NCBI GenBank assembly: GCA_041665785.1
Contig: JBAYIE010000005.1
Coordinates: 49,809 to 113,808 of the forward strand
DNA: 64,000 bases
Reading direction: 5' to 3'
From: JBAYIE01 sp041665785
GTDB lineage: Bacteria; Bacteroidota; Bacteroidia; UKL13-3
The position numbers were made by a program, and so were the translations under genes. Within the stretch, counting starts at the first letter, position 1; each line of letters starts with the position of its first letter. The notes beneath the pieces were generated by a model. It worked only from the letters and a program-made list of their open reading frames with translations, had not been told where the DNA came from and ran no database searches. Of the stretch, positions 26,429-35,591 are shown piece after piece.

Positions 26429-26730
26429 TGCAATTGAATTTTAAGGTGAGTGGTAAGTGTGAAAATTCAGGGTGTAAAACAACTACCAATTCTGTTGCGG
26501 GGCAATGACGATGATCAGGGTTAAGTTGGAACGGAAGGTATAAATGAGGGTGCAAAAAAATGCTTACTGCGCTTCCTTGTAGAATTTGTTGAAATCCTTT
26601 ACAGATAAGCGTTACAGCAGATTAAATTTATCGTTATTAAGTCATTTTATTACGCATTTTTTAATGCAGTTTTGACTTTGATAGAAATCACTTTTTTTAG
26701 TATACCCGAATACATAGATTTGAATTGAAT
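26429..26730. other. Divergent intergenic region between fdx-korAB and the nuo operon
   Basis: This 302-bp gap separates two divergent operons and has no credible gene. The nuo-proximal half is AT-rich. It should hold the promoters of both operons. The only element I can point to is a TAnnTTTG sequence close to nuoA, listed separately. Confidence 0.6.
26715..26722 (+). promoter_or_regulatory. Candidate -7 promoter element of the nuo operon
   Basis: TAGATTTG matches the Bacteroidetes sigma factor -7 consensus TAnnTTTG. It lies 8 bases before the chosen nuoA ATG at 26731, which would leave almost no 5' leader. No convincing -33 TTTG is seen at the right distance, so the call is weak. Confidence 0.35.
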
Positions 26731-27081
26731 ATGGGATCATCAGCATTAATCCTTTTGTTAGTCTGTGGAATTGGTTTTGCAGCACTGGGTATATTATTAT
26801 CAAAGGCGATTGCCAAATCATCTGTTAATCCGCAAAAGGGTTTACCTTACGAGTGCGGCATTCCAACCACCGGTGTGTCGTGGATCCAGTTCAATGTAGG
26901 CTATTACTTATTCGCCCTCATATTCCTGATCTTCGATGTAGAGCTGGTATTTATGTATCCCTGGGCTACAGTGGTTAAAGAGATTGGCGTGATTGCCCTC
27001 GTGGAAATCGTTATCTTTATGTTTATCCTGTTTATGGGATTGTTATACGCCTGGAAAAAAGGAGCACTTAAATGGATGTAA
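26731..27081 (+). CDS. nuoA: NADH-quinone oxidoreductase-type complex I, subunit A
   Basis: A 116-residue membrane subunit with three helices. The ATG at 26731 (MGSSALILLLVCGIGFAAL) is preferred over an in-frame TTG two codons upstream. The conserved loop LPYECGIPTTGVSWIQFNVG contains the family's Cys and the following LIFLIFDVELVFMYPWA helix carries the conserved acidic residues. It is the first gene of the eleven-subunit operon and its end overlaps nuoB by ten bases. Confidence 0.95.
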   Translation: MGSSALILLLVCGIGFAALGILLSKAIAKSSVNPQKGLPYECGIPTTGVSWIQFNVGYYLFALIFLIFDVELVFMYPWATVVKEIGVIALVEIVIFMFILFMGLLYAWKKGALKWM

Positions 27082-27605
27082 AATCAGATAAATTGGAATT
27101 TCCCGGTCAGATTCATCAAACGCAGGATGGCGGGATCTTATTGACCACTCTGGACGATGCCATTAACTGGGCACGCTCCAACTCGATGTGGCCTTTGGTT
27201 TTTGGAACAAGTTGCTGCGCCATCGAAATGATGTCGGCTGCCGATGCCAAATACGATTGGTCGCGTTTTGGTTTTGAAGTAGCCCGTGCTACACCGCGCC
27301 AGGCCGATTTAATTATTGTAGCCGGAACCATTGTTATGAAGATGGCTCCCGTATTGCGCCGTTTATACGATCAGATGGCCGATCCCAAATACGTGATTGC
27401 CATGGGCGCCTGTACCATTTCAGGTGGTCCGTTCTTTTATAATACGTATTCGGTTGTAAAAGGGGTAGATCATGTGATCCCGGTTGATGTTTATATTCCC
27501 GGCTGCCCTCCCCGTCCCGAAGCCTTGTTGCACGCTATGATCACCCTGCAGGAAAAAGTGAGGCTCGAACCGTATTTCCGCAAATCCGATAAAACTGACG
27601 AATGA
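27072..27605 (+). CDS. nuoB: Complex I subunit B (cluster N2)
   Basis: A 177-residue peripheral subunit holding the terminal 4Fe-4S cluster N2. Ligands are visible in FGTSCCAIEMMSAADAKYDW (adjacent Cys pair), AMGACTISGGPFF and YIPGCPPRPEALLHAM. Start ATG lies within the end of nuoA, and the stop overlaps the start of nuoC by 4 bases. N2 passes electrons to the quinone. Confidence 0.96.
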   Translation: MDVKSDKLEFPGQIHQTQDGGILLTTLDDAINWARSNSMWPLVFGTSCCAIEMMSAADAKYDWSRFGFEVARATPRQADLIIVAGTIVMKMAPVLRRLYDQMADPKYVIAMGACTISGGPFFYNTYSVVKGVDHVIPVDVYIPGCPPRPEALLHAMITLQEKVRLEPYFRKSDKTDE

Positions 27606-28057
27606 ACAAGGAAGAATTGAAAAACGTGTTGAGCGGGTATTCCTCCAATATCCAGTTTGATGAAACTACAGAACCACTCAGCGCAATTGTTCCGGCAGCC
27701 GAATTTTTCGGGTTGATGCAATTTTTGCGCAAGGATGCCCAAAGCAATTTTGACTTTCTGAATTTTATGACCTGTGTGGATTGGAAGGATCATTTTATGC
27801 TGGTGTATTTTCTGCATTCGACCACTTACCGCCACGATGTGATGATCAAGGTAAAACTGGAAAACAGGGATGAGGCCGAAATCGAAACCGTTTGCAATAT
27901 CTGGCGCACCGCCGAATTTCACGAGCGAGAGGTGTTCGATTTGTTCGGAGTAAAATTTACCCACCATCCCGATTTACGCAGGATCTTTCTGGACGATGCC
28001 TGGGAAGGACATCCGCTTCGCAAAGATTATACCGACGAAAACATGATTGAATTATGA
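27602..28057 (+). CDS. nuoC: Complex I subunit C
   Basis: A 151-residue peripheral subunit. The signature is close to the C-terminus: FHEREVFDLFGVKFTHHPDL, then RRIFLDDAWEGHPLRKDY. It is encoded separately from nuoD, unlike the nuoCD fusion of E. coli. Overlaps of 4 bases on both sides (ATGA type) suggest translational coupling with nuoB and nuoD. It has no metal site and supports the connecting module. Confidence 0.95.
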   Translation: MNKEELKNVLSGYSSNIQFDETTEPLSAIVPAAEFFGLMQFLRKDAQSNFDFLNFMTCVDWKDHFMLVYFLHSTTYRHDVMIKVKLENRDEAEIETVCNIWRTAEFHEREVFDLFGVKFTHHPDLRRIFLDDAWEGHPLRKDYTDENMIEL

Positions 28058-29175
28058 GTTTACTGGGCGAAGACATATTAACGGAAGAAGGCGAATTCAT
28101 TATCAATATGGGTCCGCAGCATCCGTCGACACACGGGGTGCTTCACCTGAAGCTCTGGCTGAATGGAGAAGAAATCAAACGGGTGCAACCGCACCTGGGT
28201 TATATACACCGCTCGATTGAGAAAATGAGCGAAAGCCTCTCGTACCGCAATTTCATTTTTGCCACAAGCCGAATGGATTATTTGTCGGCGCATATGAACA
28301 ATGAAGCTTGCGCGCTAACAGTTGAAAAAGGATTGGGCATCGAAATACCGGAACGTGCACAGGTGATTCGTATCCTGATGTCGGAACTGACACGTCTGGC
28401 CTCACACCAATTGTGGTGGGGAAGTACCGGTCTGGATTTAGGTGCGGTTACTCCTTTCTTTTATGCCTTCCGCGAACGCGAAGCCATCATGGGCATCATG
28501 GAAGAAACCTGTGGCGCACGCCTTACCCAAAACTACAATGTACCGGGTGGTGTGATGGCCGATATTCATCCGAATTTTCAGAAGCATACCAAAGAGGTGA
28601 TGCAGCAAATAAAAAGCAAGCTCGACGAATACGACGATCTACTTTCGGGCAATGTAATTTTTGAAGCACGTACCAAAGGTGTAGGTGTTCTTTCCAAAGA
28701 AGATGCCATCTCGTATGGCGTGACCGGGCCTACAGCGCGCGGATCGGGAGTGAGTTGCGATGTGCGCAAATGGGCTCCATACAGCGGTTACGAAAAGGTA
28801 CAGTTCAACGAAATTCTGGAAGAAGGCGGAGATTCTTACGCGCGTTATATGGTGCGGATGCGCGAGATGAAAGAATCCATCAGCATCATCGAGCAATTGA
28901 TCGACAATATTCCGGATGGAGATTTTCAGGCCAAAACCAAAAATGTAATCAAGTTGCCGAAGGGAGAATTTTTTCAACGTGTGGAAACTGCACGTGGCGA
29001 ATTGGGTGTATATATTGTGAGCGACGGGGCTGCAAGTCCTTACCGCGTAAAATACCGCTCGCCGAATTTCTCCAATCTTTTTGCATTACCCATTATGGCT
29101 AAGGGAGGAAAGATTGGTGACCTTGTGGCCATCATGTCGACCCTGGATCTTGTAATTCCCGATATAGACCGATAA
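28054..29175 (+). CDS. nuoD: Complex I subunit D (49-kDa subunit)
   Basis: A 373-residue subunit forming the quinone pocket with NuoB. Landmarks are MGPQHPSTHGVLHLKLWLNG with the conserved His residues, GYIHRSIEKMSE, DYLSAHMNNEACAL, and YRVKYRSPNFSNLFALP near the end. It is related to the large subunit of [NiFe] hydrogenases but lacks their metal-binding Cys. In a standard 14-gene operon nuoE, nuoF and nuoG would follow; here nuoH comes next, 10 bp after the stop. Confidence 0.96.
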   Translation: MSLLGEDILTEEGEFIINMGPQHPSTHGVLHLKLWLNGEEIKRVQPHLGYIHRSIEKMSESLSYRNFIFATSRMDYLSAHMNNEACALTVEKGLGIEIPERAQVIRILMSELTRLASHQLWWGSTGLDLGAVTPFFYAFREREAIMGIMEETCGARLTQNYNVPGGVMADIHPNFQKHTKEVMQQIKSKLDEYDDLLSGNVIFEARTKGVGVLSKEDAISYGVTGPTARGSGVSCDVRKWAPYSGYEKVQFNEILEEGGDSYARYMVRMREMKESISIIEQLIDNIPDGDFQAKTKNVIKLPKGEFFQRVETARGELGVYIVSDGAASPYRVKYRSPNFSNLFALPIMAKGGKIGDLVAIMSTLDLVIPDIDR

Positions 29176-29185
29176 TCCTACGATT

Positions 29186-30280
29186 TTGAATATACTGGCA
29201 GCATATAGTTTATCCGGATTGGCCCGCAGTTTTAACGAGTGGCTGGCTTCCATCATTTCCAATCCAACGGCACTCATGCTTACCGTGAATGTTATTCTGG
29301 GAGTGAGTTTGATTGCATTTCTGGTCGTGCTTTGTTTCTTTCTGGGATATATGGAACGCAAAGTGGCCGCTTTCATGCAGGTACGTTTGGGACCGAACCG
29401 TGTAGGTCCGAAAGGCAGTTTACAAATTGTAGCCGATACCATCAAGTTGTTGTTCAAAGAAGGATTAACTCCCGATAGTTCGGATCGTTTCCTGTTCAAT
29501 ATTGCGCCGTTTATTGTGGTGGTTACATCGATGCTGGTGGTTGCCCCCATTGCATTCGCGAAAGATTTTCAATTGTACGATATTCATATCGGTGTTTTAT
29601 ATGTGTCTTCGATTTCTTCCATGGGAGTGATCGGAATTTTAGTAGCAGGTTGGTCGAGCAACAACAAATACTCGTTGATGGGAGCCATGCGCAGCGGAGC
29701 ACAAATTGTGAGTTACGAATTGTCGGTTGGTTTGTCGCTGATCAGCATTGTGGTATTGACCGGCAGTTTAAACCTGAACGAAATTGTATTGAGTCAACAA
29801 AACGGATGGTGGCTTTTTAAAGGACATATTCCGGTGATGATTGCTTTTGTTATTTTCATCATTGCATCGACAGCTGAATTGAACCGCGCTCCTTTCGATC
29901 TCGCCGAAGCAGAGCAGGAATTAACCGCAGGGTTTCATACCGAATATTCGGGAATGAAATTCGCCATGTTTCTGTTGTCGGAATATATCAACCTGTTTGT
30001 GGTATCGGCCATTGCTGCTACCATCTTTCTGGGTGGATGGATGCCGTTTCATCTCGGTACCTGGGAAGCCTTCAACCATGTGATGGATTATATTCCATCG
30101 GTGTTGTGGTTCTTTGGAAAAACCTTCTTTATTATTTTTATCATCATGTGGTTTCGCTGGACCTTTCCCCGTTTGCGCATCGATCAGTTGCTCAACCTGG
30201 AGTGGAAATATTTACTGCCCATCAGCATGATCAACCTGATATTGGTAACGGTAATGGCCATCATGAATTGGCATTTTTAA
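29186..30280 (+). CDS. nuoH: Complex I subunit H
   Basis: A 364-residue membrane subunit (ND1 homologue) that forms the entry of the quinone tunnel. The start codon is TTG at 29186; the next ATG is 29 residues later inside the first hydrophobic stretch, so TTG is preferred. Signatures: LGYMERKVAAFMQVRLGPNR, ELNRAPFDLAEAEQELTAGF and EYSGMKFAMFLLSEYINL. About eight helices. It directly follows nuoD, which shows the NADH module genes are missing at this locus. Confidence 0.95.
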   Translation: MNILAAYSLSGLARSFNEWLASIISNPTALMLTVNVILGVSLIAFLVVLCFFLGYMERKVAAFMQVRLGPNRVGPKGSLQIVADTIKLLFKEGLTPDSSDRFLFNIAPFIVVVTSMLVVAPIAFAKDFQLYDIHIGVLYVSSISSMGVIGILVAGWSSNNKYSLMGAMRSGAQIVSYELSVGLSLISIVVLTGSLNLNEIVLSQQNGWWLFKGHIPVMIAFVIFIIASTAELNRAPFDLAEAEQELTAGFHTEYSGMKFAMFLLSEYINLFVVSAIAATIFLGGWMPFHLGTWEAFNHVMDYIPSVLWFFGKTFFIIFIIMWFRWTFPRLRIDQLLNLEWKYLLPISMINLILVTVMAIMNWHF

Positions 30281-30299
30281 TTTAATGAAATAAGAAATC

Positions 30300-30776
30300 G
30301 TGTTTATAACAAACTATATAAGTACTGTATACAAAACGATTCGTTCCCTGTTAAAAGGAATGAAATTAACGGGATATTATTTTTTGCATCCCCGCGAAAT
30401 TGAAACGGAAGAGTACCCCGACAACCGGGCTACGTTAACCATGGCCGATCGTTTCAGGGGCGAGGTGATCATGCCGCACAACGAAGCCAACGAGCACCGT
30501 TGTACAGGTTGCCAGGCATGCGAAATTGCCTGTCCGAACGGCACCATCAAAATCATTACCAAACAGGAAATTCAACTCGACGGTAAAAAGAAGAAACGCA
30601 TCGACACCTTTGTTTACCGTCTGGATTTATGCACCTTTTGCAACCTGTGCATTGTGGCTTGTCCATCGGATGCGATTATCATGGGACAAAATTTCGAGCA
30701 CAGCGTGTACGATAAAAAGCAATTGAAAAAAGTATTGAACAAACCGGATTCCAAACTTATGGAAGGTGTGGAGTAA
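30300..30776 (+). CDS. nuoI: Complex I subunit I (2x4Fe-4S)
   Basis: A 158-residue ferredoxin-like subunit with two 4Fe-4S motifs, RCTGCQACEIACPNG and DLCTFCNLCIVACPSDAI. GTG at 30300 is the likely start (MFITNYISTVYKTIRSLLKG), giving the amphipathic helix that NuoI usually lays on the membrane arm. In complexes without NuoEFG this subunit is a plausible docking point for reduced ferredoxin, which is known for the related photosynthetic NDH-1; here that is inference. Confidence 0.95.
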   Translation: MFITNYISTVYKTIRSLLKGMKLTGYYFLHPREIETEEYPDNRATLTMADRFRGEVIMPHNEANEHRCTGCQACEIACPNGTIKIITKQEIQLDGKKKKRIDTFVYRLDLCTFCNLCIVACPSDAIIMGQNFEHSVYDKKQLKKVLNKPDSKLMEGVE

Positions 30777-30798
30777 CCGGAAATTAACAGCATAAAAA

Positions 30799-31326
30799 GT
30801 GAACGCGACAACCATCATATTCTACATTCTGGCTTCTGTTATTCTGGGAGGAGCTTTGCTGGCCGTAACTGCACGTAAGATTTTCCGTTCGGCCATCTAC
30901 CTGTTGTTTTCTCTGATTGGTGTAGCCGGTTTGTATTTTTACATGGAGTATGAATTTATTGCTGCGGTGCAGGTGGTAGTGTATGTAGGTGGCATCGTGG
31001 TATTGATTATTTTTTCCATTTTCCTGACCCAGGAATCGGGACGCGATATGAAGGAAGCCTCGCTGCTGAGTATGTTGTTTACCGGATTCGGTGTGTGTTT
31101 TGGTGCAGTGCTGACCTTGTTGCTGATCGATCAGTGGAATTTTATGCCATCGGTGGAGGCACCGCTGGTACCAACTGTTCAGGAAATCGGAAGACAGATG
31201 TTAAGCACAACCAACTACGGGTATGTGCTGCCTTTTGAAGTGGTGAGTATGTTGTTGCTGGGTGCCATGATTGGGTGTATTGTAATAGCCATGAAAGTGA
31301 AAGCATCGGATAAAGAAATTGACTAA
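30799..31326 (+). CDS. nuoJ: Complex I subunit J
   Basis: A 175-residue membrane subunit (ND6 homologue) with five helices. GTG start at 30799. The conserved YFYMEYEFIAAVQVVVYVGG contains the glutamate region and the pi-bulge helix, followed by IVVLIIFSIFLTQE. It starts 22 bp after nuoI. Confidence 0.93.
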   Translation: MNATTIIFYILASVILGGALLAVTARKIFRSAIYLLFSLIGVAGLYFYMEYEFIAAVQVVVYVGGIVVLIIFSIFLTQESGRDMKEASLLSMLFTGFGVCFGAVLTLLLIDQWNFMPSVEAPLVPTVQEIGRQMLSTTNYGYVLPFEVVSMLLLGAMIGCIVIAMKVKASDKEID

Positions 31327-31396
31327 TAAGAGGCGCGTTTTCGCCCCGCTGAATTTTTTTCAGTAAAGAAAACGGAACATATAAGTGCATATGCAT

Positions 31397-31711
31397 ATGA
31401 ATGAAATCGGGTTGAACCAGATTCTTTTTGTCAGTACCATCCTGTTTTTTATCGGGATCTATGGTTTTCTGACGCGACGTAACATGATTACCATCCTCAT
31501 GTCGGTGGAATTGATTTTGAACAGCATCAATATCAATTTTCTGGCGTTCAATAAGTATTTGTATCCCGGCAAACTCGACGGACTTTTCTTCACCATTTTT
31601 ATCATCACCATCGCAGCTGCTGAAGCCGCTGTGGCCATTGCCATTATCATTCATTTTTACCGCAAAATCAAATCCATTCAATCCGACGATGCCGGAGTGA
31701 TGAAATTTTAA
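31397..31711 (+). CDS. nuoK: Complex I subunit K
   Basis: A membrane subunit (ND4L homologue) of 104 residues with three helices. The reading frame opens at a GTG at 31385 followed by two ATG codons (31391 and 31397); I choose the last (MNEIGLNQILFVSTILFFIG) because it best matches the family's N-terminus. IYGFLTRRNMITILMSVELI carries the conserved Glu, and TIAAAEAAVAIAIIIHF the second. The 70-bp gap from nuoJ holds a weak hairpin (CTGAA-TTTTT-TTCAG) of uncertain meaning. Confidence 0.93.
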   Translation: MNEIGLNQILFVSTILFFIGIYGFLTRRNMITILMSVELILNSININFLAFNKYLYPGKLDGLFFTIFIITIAAAEAAVAIAIIIHFYRKIKSIQSDDAGVMKF

Positions 31712-31716
31712 ACCCT

Positions 31717-33642
31717 ATGTCAACCCTTCAAATAGCACTGATTCCGCTTCTGCCTTTAGCCACCTTTGTGGTGCTGGGATTGTTTGGCAGAAAATACCTC
31801 AGCCGGATTTCGGGCATGCTGGGAACGCTGTCCCTGCTTATTTCCTGTGTCTTATCCATCAGCACGGCCTGTTCGTATTTCTTTGTGGATGGAATGGTGG
31901 ATGGTAAGTACCAGATGATTCAGGCATTTATTTTTACCTGGCTTGAATTTTCTCCCGGCATATCCATCGATATGGGTTTGCTGCTCGATCCCATTTCGGT
32001 GATGATGCTGGTGGTTGTCACTTTTGTTTCGCTGATGGTGCATGTTTTCAGTTTGGGATACATGAAAGGCGAAGAACGTTTTGCAACCTATTATGCTTTT
32101 CTATCCCTCTTTACATTTTCCATGCTCGGACTGGTATTGTCGACCAATATTTTTCAGATCTATATGTTTTGGGAATTGGTGGGCGTTTCATCCTTTCTGC
32201 TGATTGGTTATTATTTTGATAAACCATCGGCAGTGGCCGCTTCCAAAAAAGCATTTATCGTTACACGCTTTGCAGACCTCGGTTTTTTGGTGGGCATTCT
32301 GATCCTGGGCTTTCAGGCCGAGACCCTCGATTTCGGAACTTTGATTGCACGGTTGAGCGACAGCACTACACCGTTTTATCAAAACGCACAGGCATGGTCC
32401 TTCGTCGGATTGAGCGCCCTTACCTGGGGACTGTTGCTGGTGTTTATGGGTGGTGCCGGTAAGTCGGCCATGTTCCCATTTCATATCTGGTTGCCTGATG
32501 CCATGGAAGGTCCAACGCCTGTTTCGGCTTTGATTCATGCGGCCACCATGGTAGTAGCCGGTGTGTTTTTAGTTGCACGTTTATTCCCCTTGTATGTGGT
32601 AGATGGAATTTCGTTGCAGGTGGTGATGGTGGTAGGTGTTTTCTCGGCGTTGCTGGCAGCGGTAATCGCTTGTACGCAAACTGATATCAAACGCGTGCTG
32701 GCTTATTCCACCATGTCGCAGATCGGGTATATGATGTTCAGTTTAGGCGTATCGGGTGCAGGAGGTGAATACGGATTGGGCTATATGGCTTCCATGTTTC
32801 ATTTGTTTACGCATGCCTTTTTCAAATCGCTTTTGTTCCTCGGTGCTGGTGCCGTAATTCATTTGGTGCACAGCAACGAGATGAAAGACATGGGCGGTTT
32901 GCGCAAACTGATGCCGATCACACACGGCGTGTTTTTGGTGGCCTGTCTGGCCATTGCCGGAATTCCGCCCTTTGCGGGCTTCTTCAGCAAGGAAGAAATT
33001 TTATTGGCCGCATATCAATCCAATGTATGGGTGTATGTTATCGGTCTTTTTGTTTCCGGACTGACTGCTTTTTATATGTTCCGTTTGTATTTCATGATCT
33101 TCTGGAACAAGGAATCGCATGCGCATGCCGAACATGGAGAAGCAACCATGAGTATGAAAATTCCGTTGCTGATTTTGGGTGCTTGTTCGTTACTCGCCGG
33201 TTTTGTTCCAATTTCAAATTATATCACCGCCGATGGATTGCCACTCGAAACGCATATCCACCTGGCGTTTTCCGTTTTACCGGTTACCATGGCCCTGTTG
33301 GGAATTGGTGGTGCATGGATCTTATATCATACCGAAAATGAGAAACATCAAGCTGTTGCACAAACACTGGGTGGATTGTATCAGGCTGCCTATAAAAAGT
33401 TTTATATGGATGAAGTGTATGTATTCATCACCAAACGCATTGTATTTAATTTAATTGGTCGCCCTGCCGCATGGATAGACCGGAATATTGTAGATGGATT
33501 CATGAACCGGACTGCACAGTTTATTGCCCTGCTTTCCGAAATGATCAAAGGTGTACAATCGGGACAATTTCAACAGTATACAGCAATCGTATTTGCCAGT
33601 ATCATCGGATTCGTTATTCTCTTTATTTATTTATGGCCTTAA
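31717..33642 (+). CDS. nuoL: Complex I subunit L
   Basis: A 641-residue antiporter-like proton-pumping subunit with the long amphipathic helix at its C-terminus. Signatures include MGGAGKSAMFPFHIWLPDAM with the conserved Lys, EGPTPVSALIHAATMVVAGV, and FHLFTHAFFKSLLFLGAGAV. Complete length. It starts 5 bp after nuoK. The next ORF (33655-34059) is not a known complex I subunit. Confidence 0.96.
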   Translation: MSTLQIALIPLLPLATFVVLGLFGRKYLSRISGMLGTLSLLISCVLSISTACSYFFVDGMVDGKYQMIQAFIFTWLEFSPGISIDMGLLLDPISVMMLVVVTFVSLMVHVFSLGYMKGEERFATYYAFLSLFTFSMLGLVLSTNIFQIYMFWELVGVSSFLLIGYYFDKPSAVAASKKAFIVTRFADLGFLVGILILGFQAETLDFGTLIARLSDSTTPFYQNAQAWSFVGLSALTWGLLLVFMGGAGKSAMFPFHIWLPDAMEGPTPVSALIHAATMVVAGVFLVARLFPLYVVDGISLQVVMVVGVFSALLAAVIACTQTDIKRVLAYSTMSQIGYMMFSLGVSGAGGEYGLGYMASMFHLFTHAFFKSLLFLGAGAVIHLVHSNEMKDMGGLRKLMPITHGVFLVACLAIAGIPPFAGFFSKEEILLAAYQSNVWVYVIGLFVSGLTAFYMFRLYFMIFWNKESHAHAEHGEATMSMKIPLLILGACSLLAGFVPISNYITADGLPLETHIHLAFSVLPVTMALLGIGGAWILYHTENEKHQAVAQTLGGLYQAAYKKFYMDEVYVFITKRIVFNLIGRPAAWIDRNIVDGFMNRTAQFIALLSEMIKGVQSGQFQQYTAIVFASIIGFVILFIYLWP

Positions 33643-33654
33643 TGTTTAATGCAT

Positions 33655-34059
33655 ATGGAAACCAATAGCACCGTTCAATCGTTGAAGCGCATCGCGCTCG
33701 AGTTGAACCAGATCAGCGAAGAATTGAGCCGTCCGGATGAAGATGTGGTTACCATTTCGGTATGCCACGGTGCACGAACCGCCATTTATAACCTGATGCA
33801 TATTTTTCTGCAGGAAAAATCCAGTCCTGCCGGAGTTGACAGTTCGCTCGACGAAATGCTGGATGCCTGCATCAAAATTTCCAATACGTTTTCAGGAGTA
33901 GATCTGGGCAATGTGGTGTGCCGCGATATGAGCACACAACAATGCGAAGGAAAATATTGCATGAGTGTGGAGCGTGTGCACGATTGTGTAAACGTTGCCA
34001 AACAGTTAAAAGGAATTGTATTGACCCAACTGGCCATTAACGAAAGCGAATTAGACTAA
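33655..34059 (+). CDS. Uncharacterised helical, cysteine-containing protein encoded between nuoL and nuoM
   Basis: A 134-residue soluble protein (from the ATG at 33655; another ATG lies two codons upstream) placed exactly between nuoL and nuoM, 12 bp after one and 1 bp before the other, so it is part of the operon. It looks all-helical, with no signal peptide or membrane segment. Six Cys are present; four form the spacing C-x7-C-x4-C-x8-C in CRDMSTQQCEGKYC and the following HDC. The N-terminal part (LELNQISEELSRPDEDVVTI) faintly recalls small helical HEPN-like proteins, but no catalytic motif is seen. It might be a complex I assembly factor or an accessory subunit, judged only from position. 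Confidence 0.7.
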   Translation: METNSTVQSLKRIALELNQISEELSRPDEDVVTISVCHGARTAIYNLMHIFLQEKSSPAGVDSSLDEMLDACIKISNTFSGVDLGNVVCRDMSTQQCEGKYCMSVERVHDCVNVAKQLKGIVLTQLAINESELD

Positions 34060-34060
34060 G

Positions 34061-35569
34061 ATGACGAATCTGACATTACTGATATTGATTCCCCTGATCA
34101 GCGCCGTGATGGTTTTGTTTTGCAAAACCAATGCTCAGGTAAGAGGCGTTGCACTGATGGGTTCCGTGATCCAGCTGGTATTGGTTGGCATGCTCGCCGT
34201 TTCCTTTTACGCAGCACGCGAGGCCGGTGATCTGGCTCCCATGTTGTTTGAATACCGCTCGTCGTGGTACCCGGCCTTTCATATTGAATACCATGTGGGC
34301 ATCGATGGCATTTCGTTGTTGATGTTGCTGATGACGGCTTTTGTGGTGGTGTCTGGCATTTTATTGTCGTTTAAAATTGAACAGCTCACCAAAGAATTTT
34401 TCTTTTTGCTCTTGATGCTGAGCATGGGCGCATACGGATTTTTCATCTCCCTCGATTTGTTCACGATGTTCTTCTTTTTAGAGATCGCCGTGATTCCTAA
34501 GTTTTTGTTGATTGCCATCTGGGGCAGCGGTAAAAAAGAATACAGCGCCATGAAACTGGCGCTGATGCTCATGGCAGGATCGGCACTCGTACTGGTGGGA
34601 ATTCTGATTACTTATTTTGTAGCTGTTGGTCCTGATGGGCAGCATACGTTTGACCTGATGCAACTGGCGCAAGTACAACTTCCTTTTGAGTGGCAGCGCA
34701 TTATTTTCCCGTTGTTGTTTGTAGGCTTTGGAGTATTTACCGCACTCTTTCCGTTTCATACCTGGGTACCCGACGGACACTCGTCGGCACCTACAGCCGC
34801 TTCCATGTTTCTGGCCGGAATTTCGATGAAGCTGGGCGGATACGGATGCTTACGCGTAGCGACGTATCTGATGCCCGAAGCCGCAGCGTATTATTCGTGG
34901 GTCATTGTGTTGCTCGCCACCATTGCCATTCTGTACGGAGCATTTGCTACGTTGATGCAAAAGGATTTAAAATATATCAACGCATATTCGTCCGTATCGC
35001 ATTGCGGATTTATTTTGTTGGGAATAGGCATGCTCACCAAAACTGCATTGATCGGAGCCGTGATGCAAATGGTATCTCATGGTGTGATGACAGCCCTTTT
35101 CTTCGGCGCGATCGGCATGTTGTACGAACGCACGCATACGAGGCAAGTGAGTGAATTGGGAGGCTTGTTAAAGTCCATTCCGTTTATATCGTCCATGTAT
35201 ATCATTGCCGGTTTATGTTCGCTGGGATTGCCCGGATTCAGCGGTTTTGTATCGGAGATGACTATTTTTATGGGAGCATGGCAACGCGAAGGAGTGTTTT
35301 ATAAAGTAGCAACGATTCTGGCTTGTGCATCCATTGTAGTAACGGCCGTGTATATTTTACGGGCAGCCGGAAAAGCCGTGATGGGTCCGATCGAAAACGA
35401 TGCATTCAAAAATTTACCCGATGCCACCTGGAACGAAAAAATCGCTTCGGTTTTATTAACCGTAGCCGTTTTAGCTATCGGACTCGCACCCTTCTGGTTG
35501 ATCAATCTGGTGAGTGGCGATGTGCAGTTGATCATGGAGAACCTCACCCGTGGCGCAATAGGAAATTAG
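34061..35569 (+). CDS. nuoM: Complex I subunit M
   Basis: A 502-residue antiporter-like subunit (ND4 homologue). Signatures: FLEIAVIPKFLLIAIWGSG with the conserved Glu, TALFPFHTWVPDGHSSAPTA, and MFLAGISMKLGGYGCLRVAT with Lys. It follows the small uncharacterised ORF by one base, consistent with co-translation. The central channel helices and the C-terminal extension are complete. Confidence 0.96.
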   Translation: MTNLTLLILIPLISAVMVLFCKTNAQVRGVALMGSVIQLVLVGMLAVSFYAAREAGDLAPMLFEYRSSWYPAFHIEYHVGIDGISLLMLLMTAFVVVSGILLSFKIEQLTKEFFFLLLMLSMGAYGFFISLDLFTMFFFLEIAVIPKFLLIAIWGSGKKEYSAMKLALMLMAGSALVLVGILITYFVAVGPDGQHTFDLMQLAQVQLPFEWQRIIFPLLFVGFGVFTALFPFHTWVPDGHSSAPTAASMFLAGISMKLGGYGCLRVATYLMPEAAAYYSWVIVLLATIAILYGAFATLMQKDLKYINAYSSVSHCGFILLGIGMLTKTALIGAVMQMVSHGVMTALFFGAIGMLYERTHTRQVSELGGLLKSIPFISSMYIIAGLCSLGLPGFSGFVSEMTIFMGAWQREGVFYKVATILACASIVVTAVYILRAAGKAVMGPIENDAFKNLPDATWNEKIASVLLTVAVLAIGLAPFWLINLVSGDVQLIMENLTRGAIGN

Positions 35570-35591
35570 CAATTATATACAATCAGTACAC

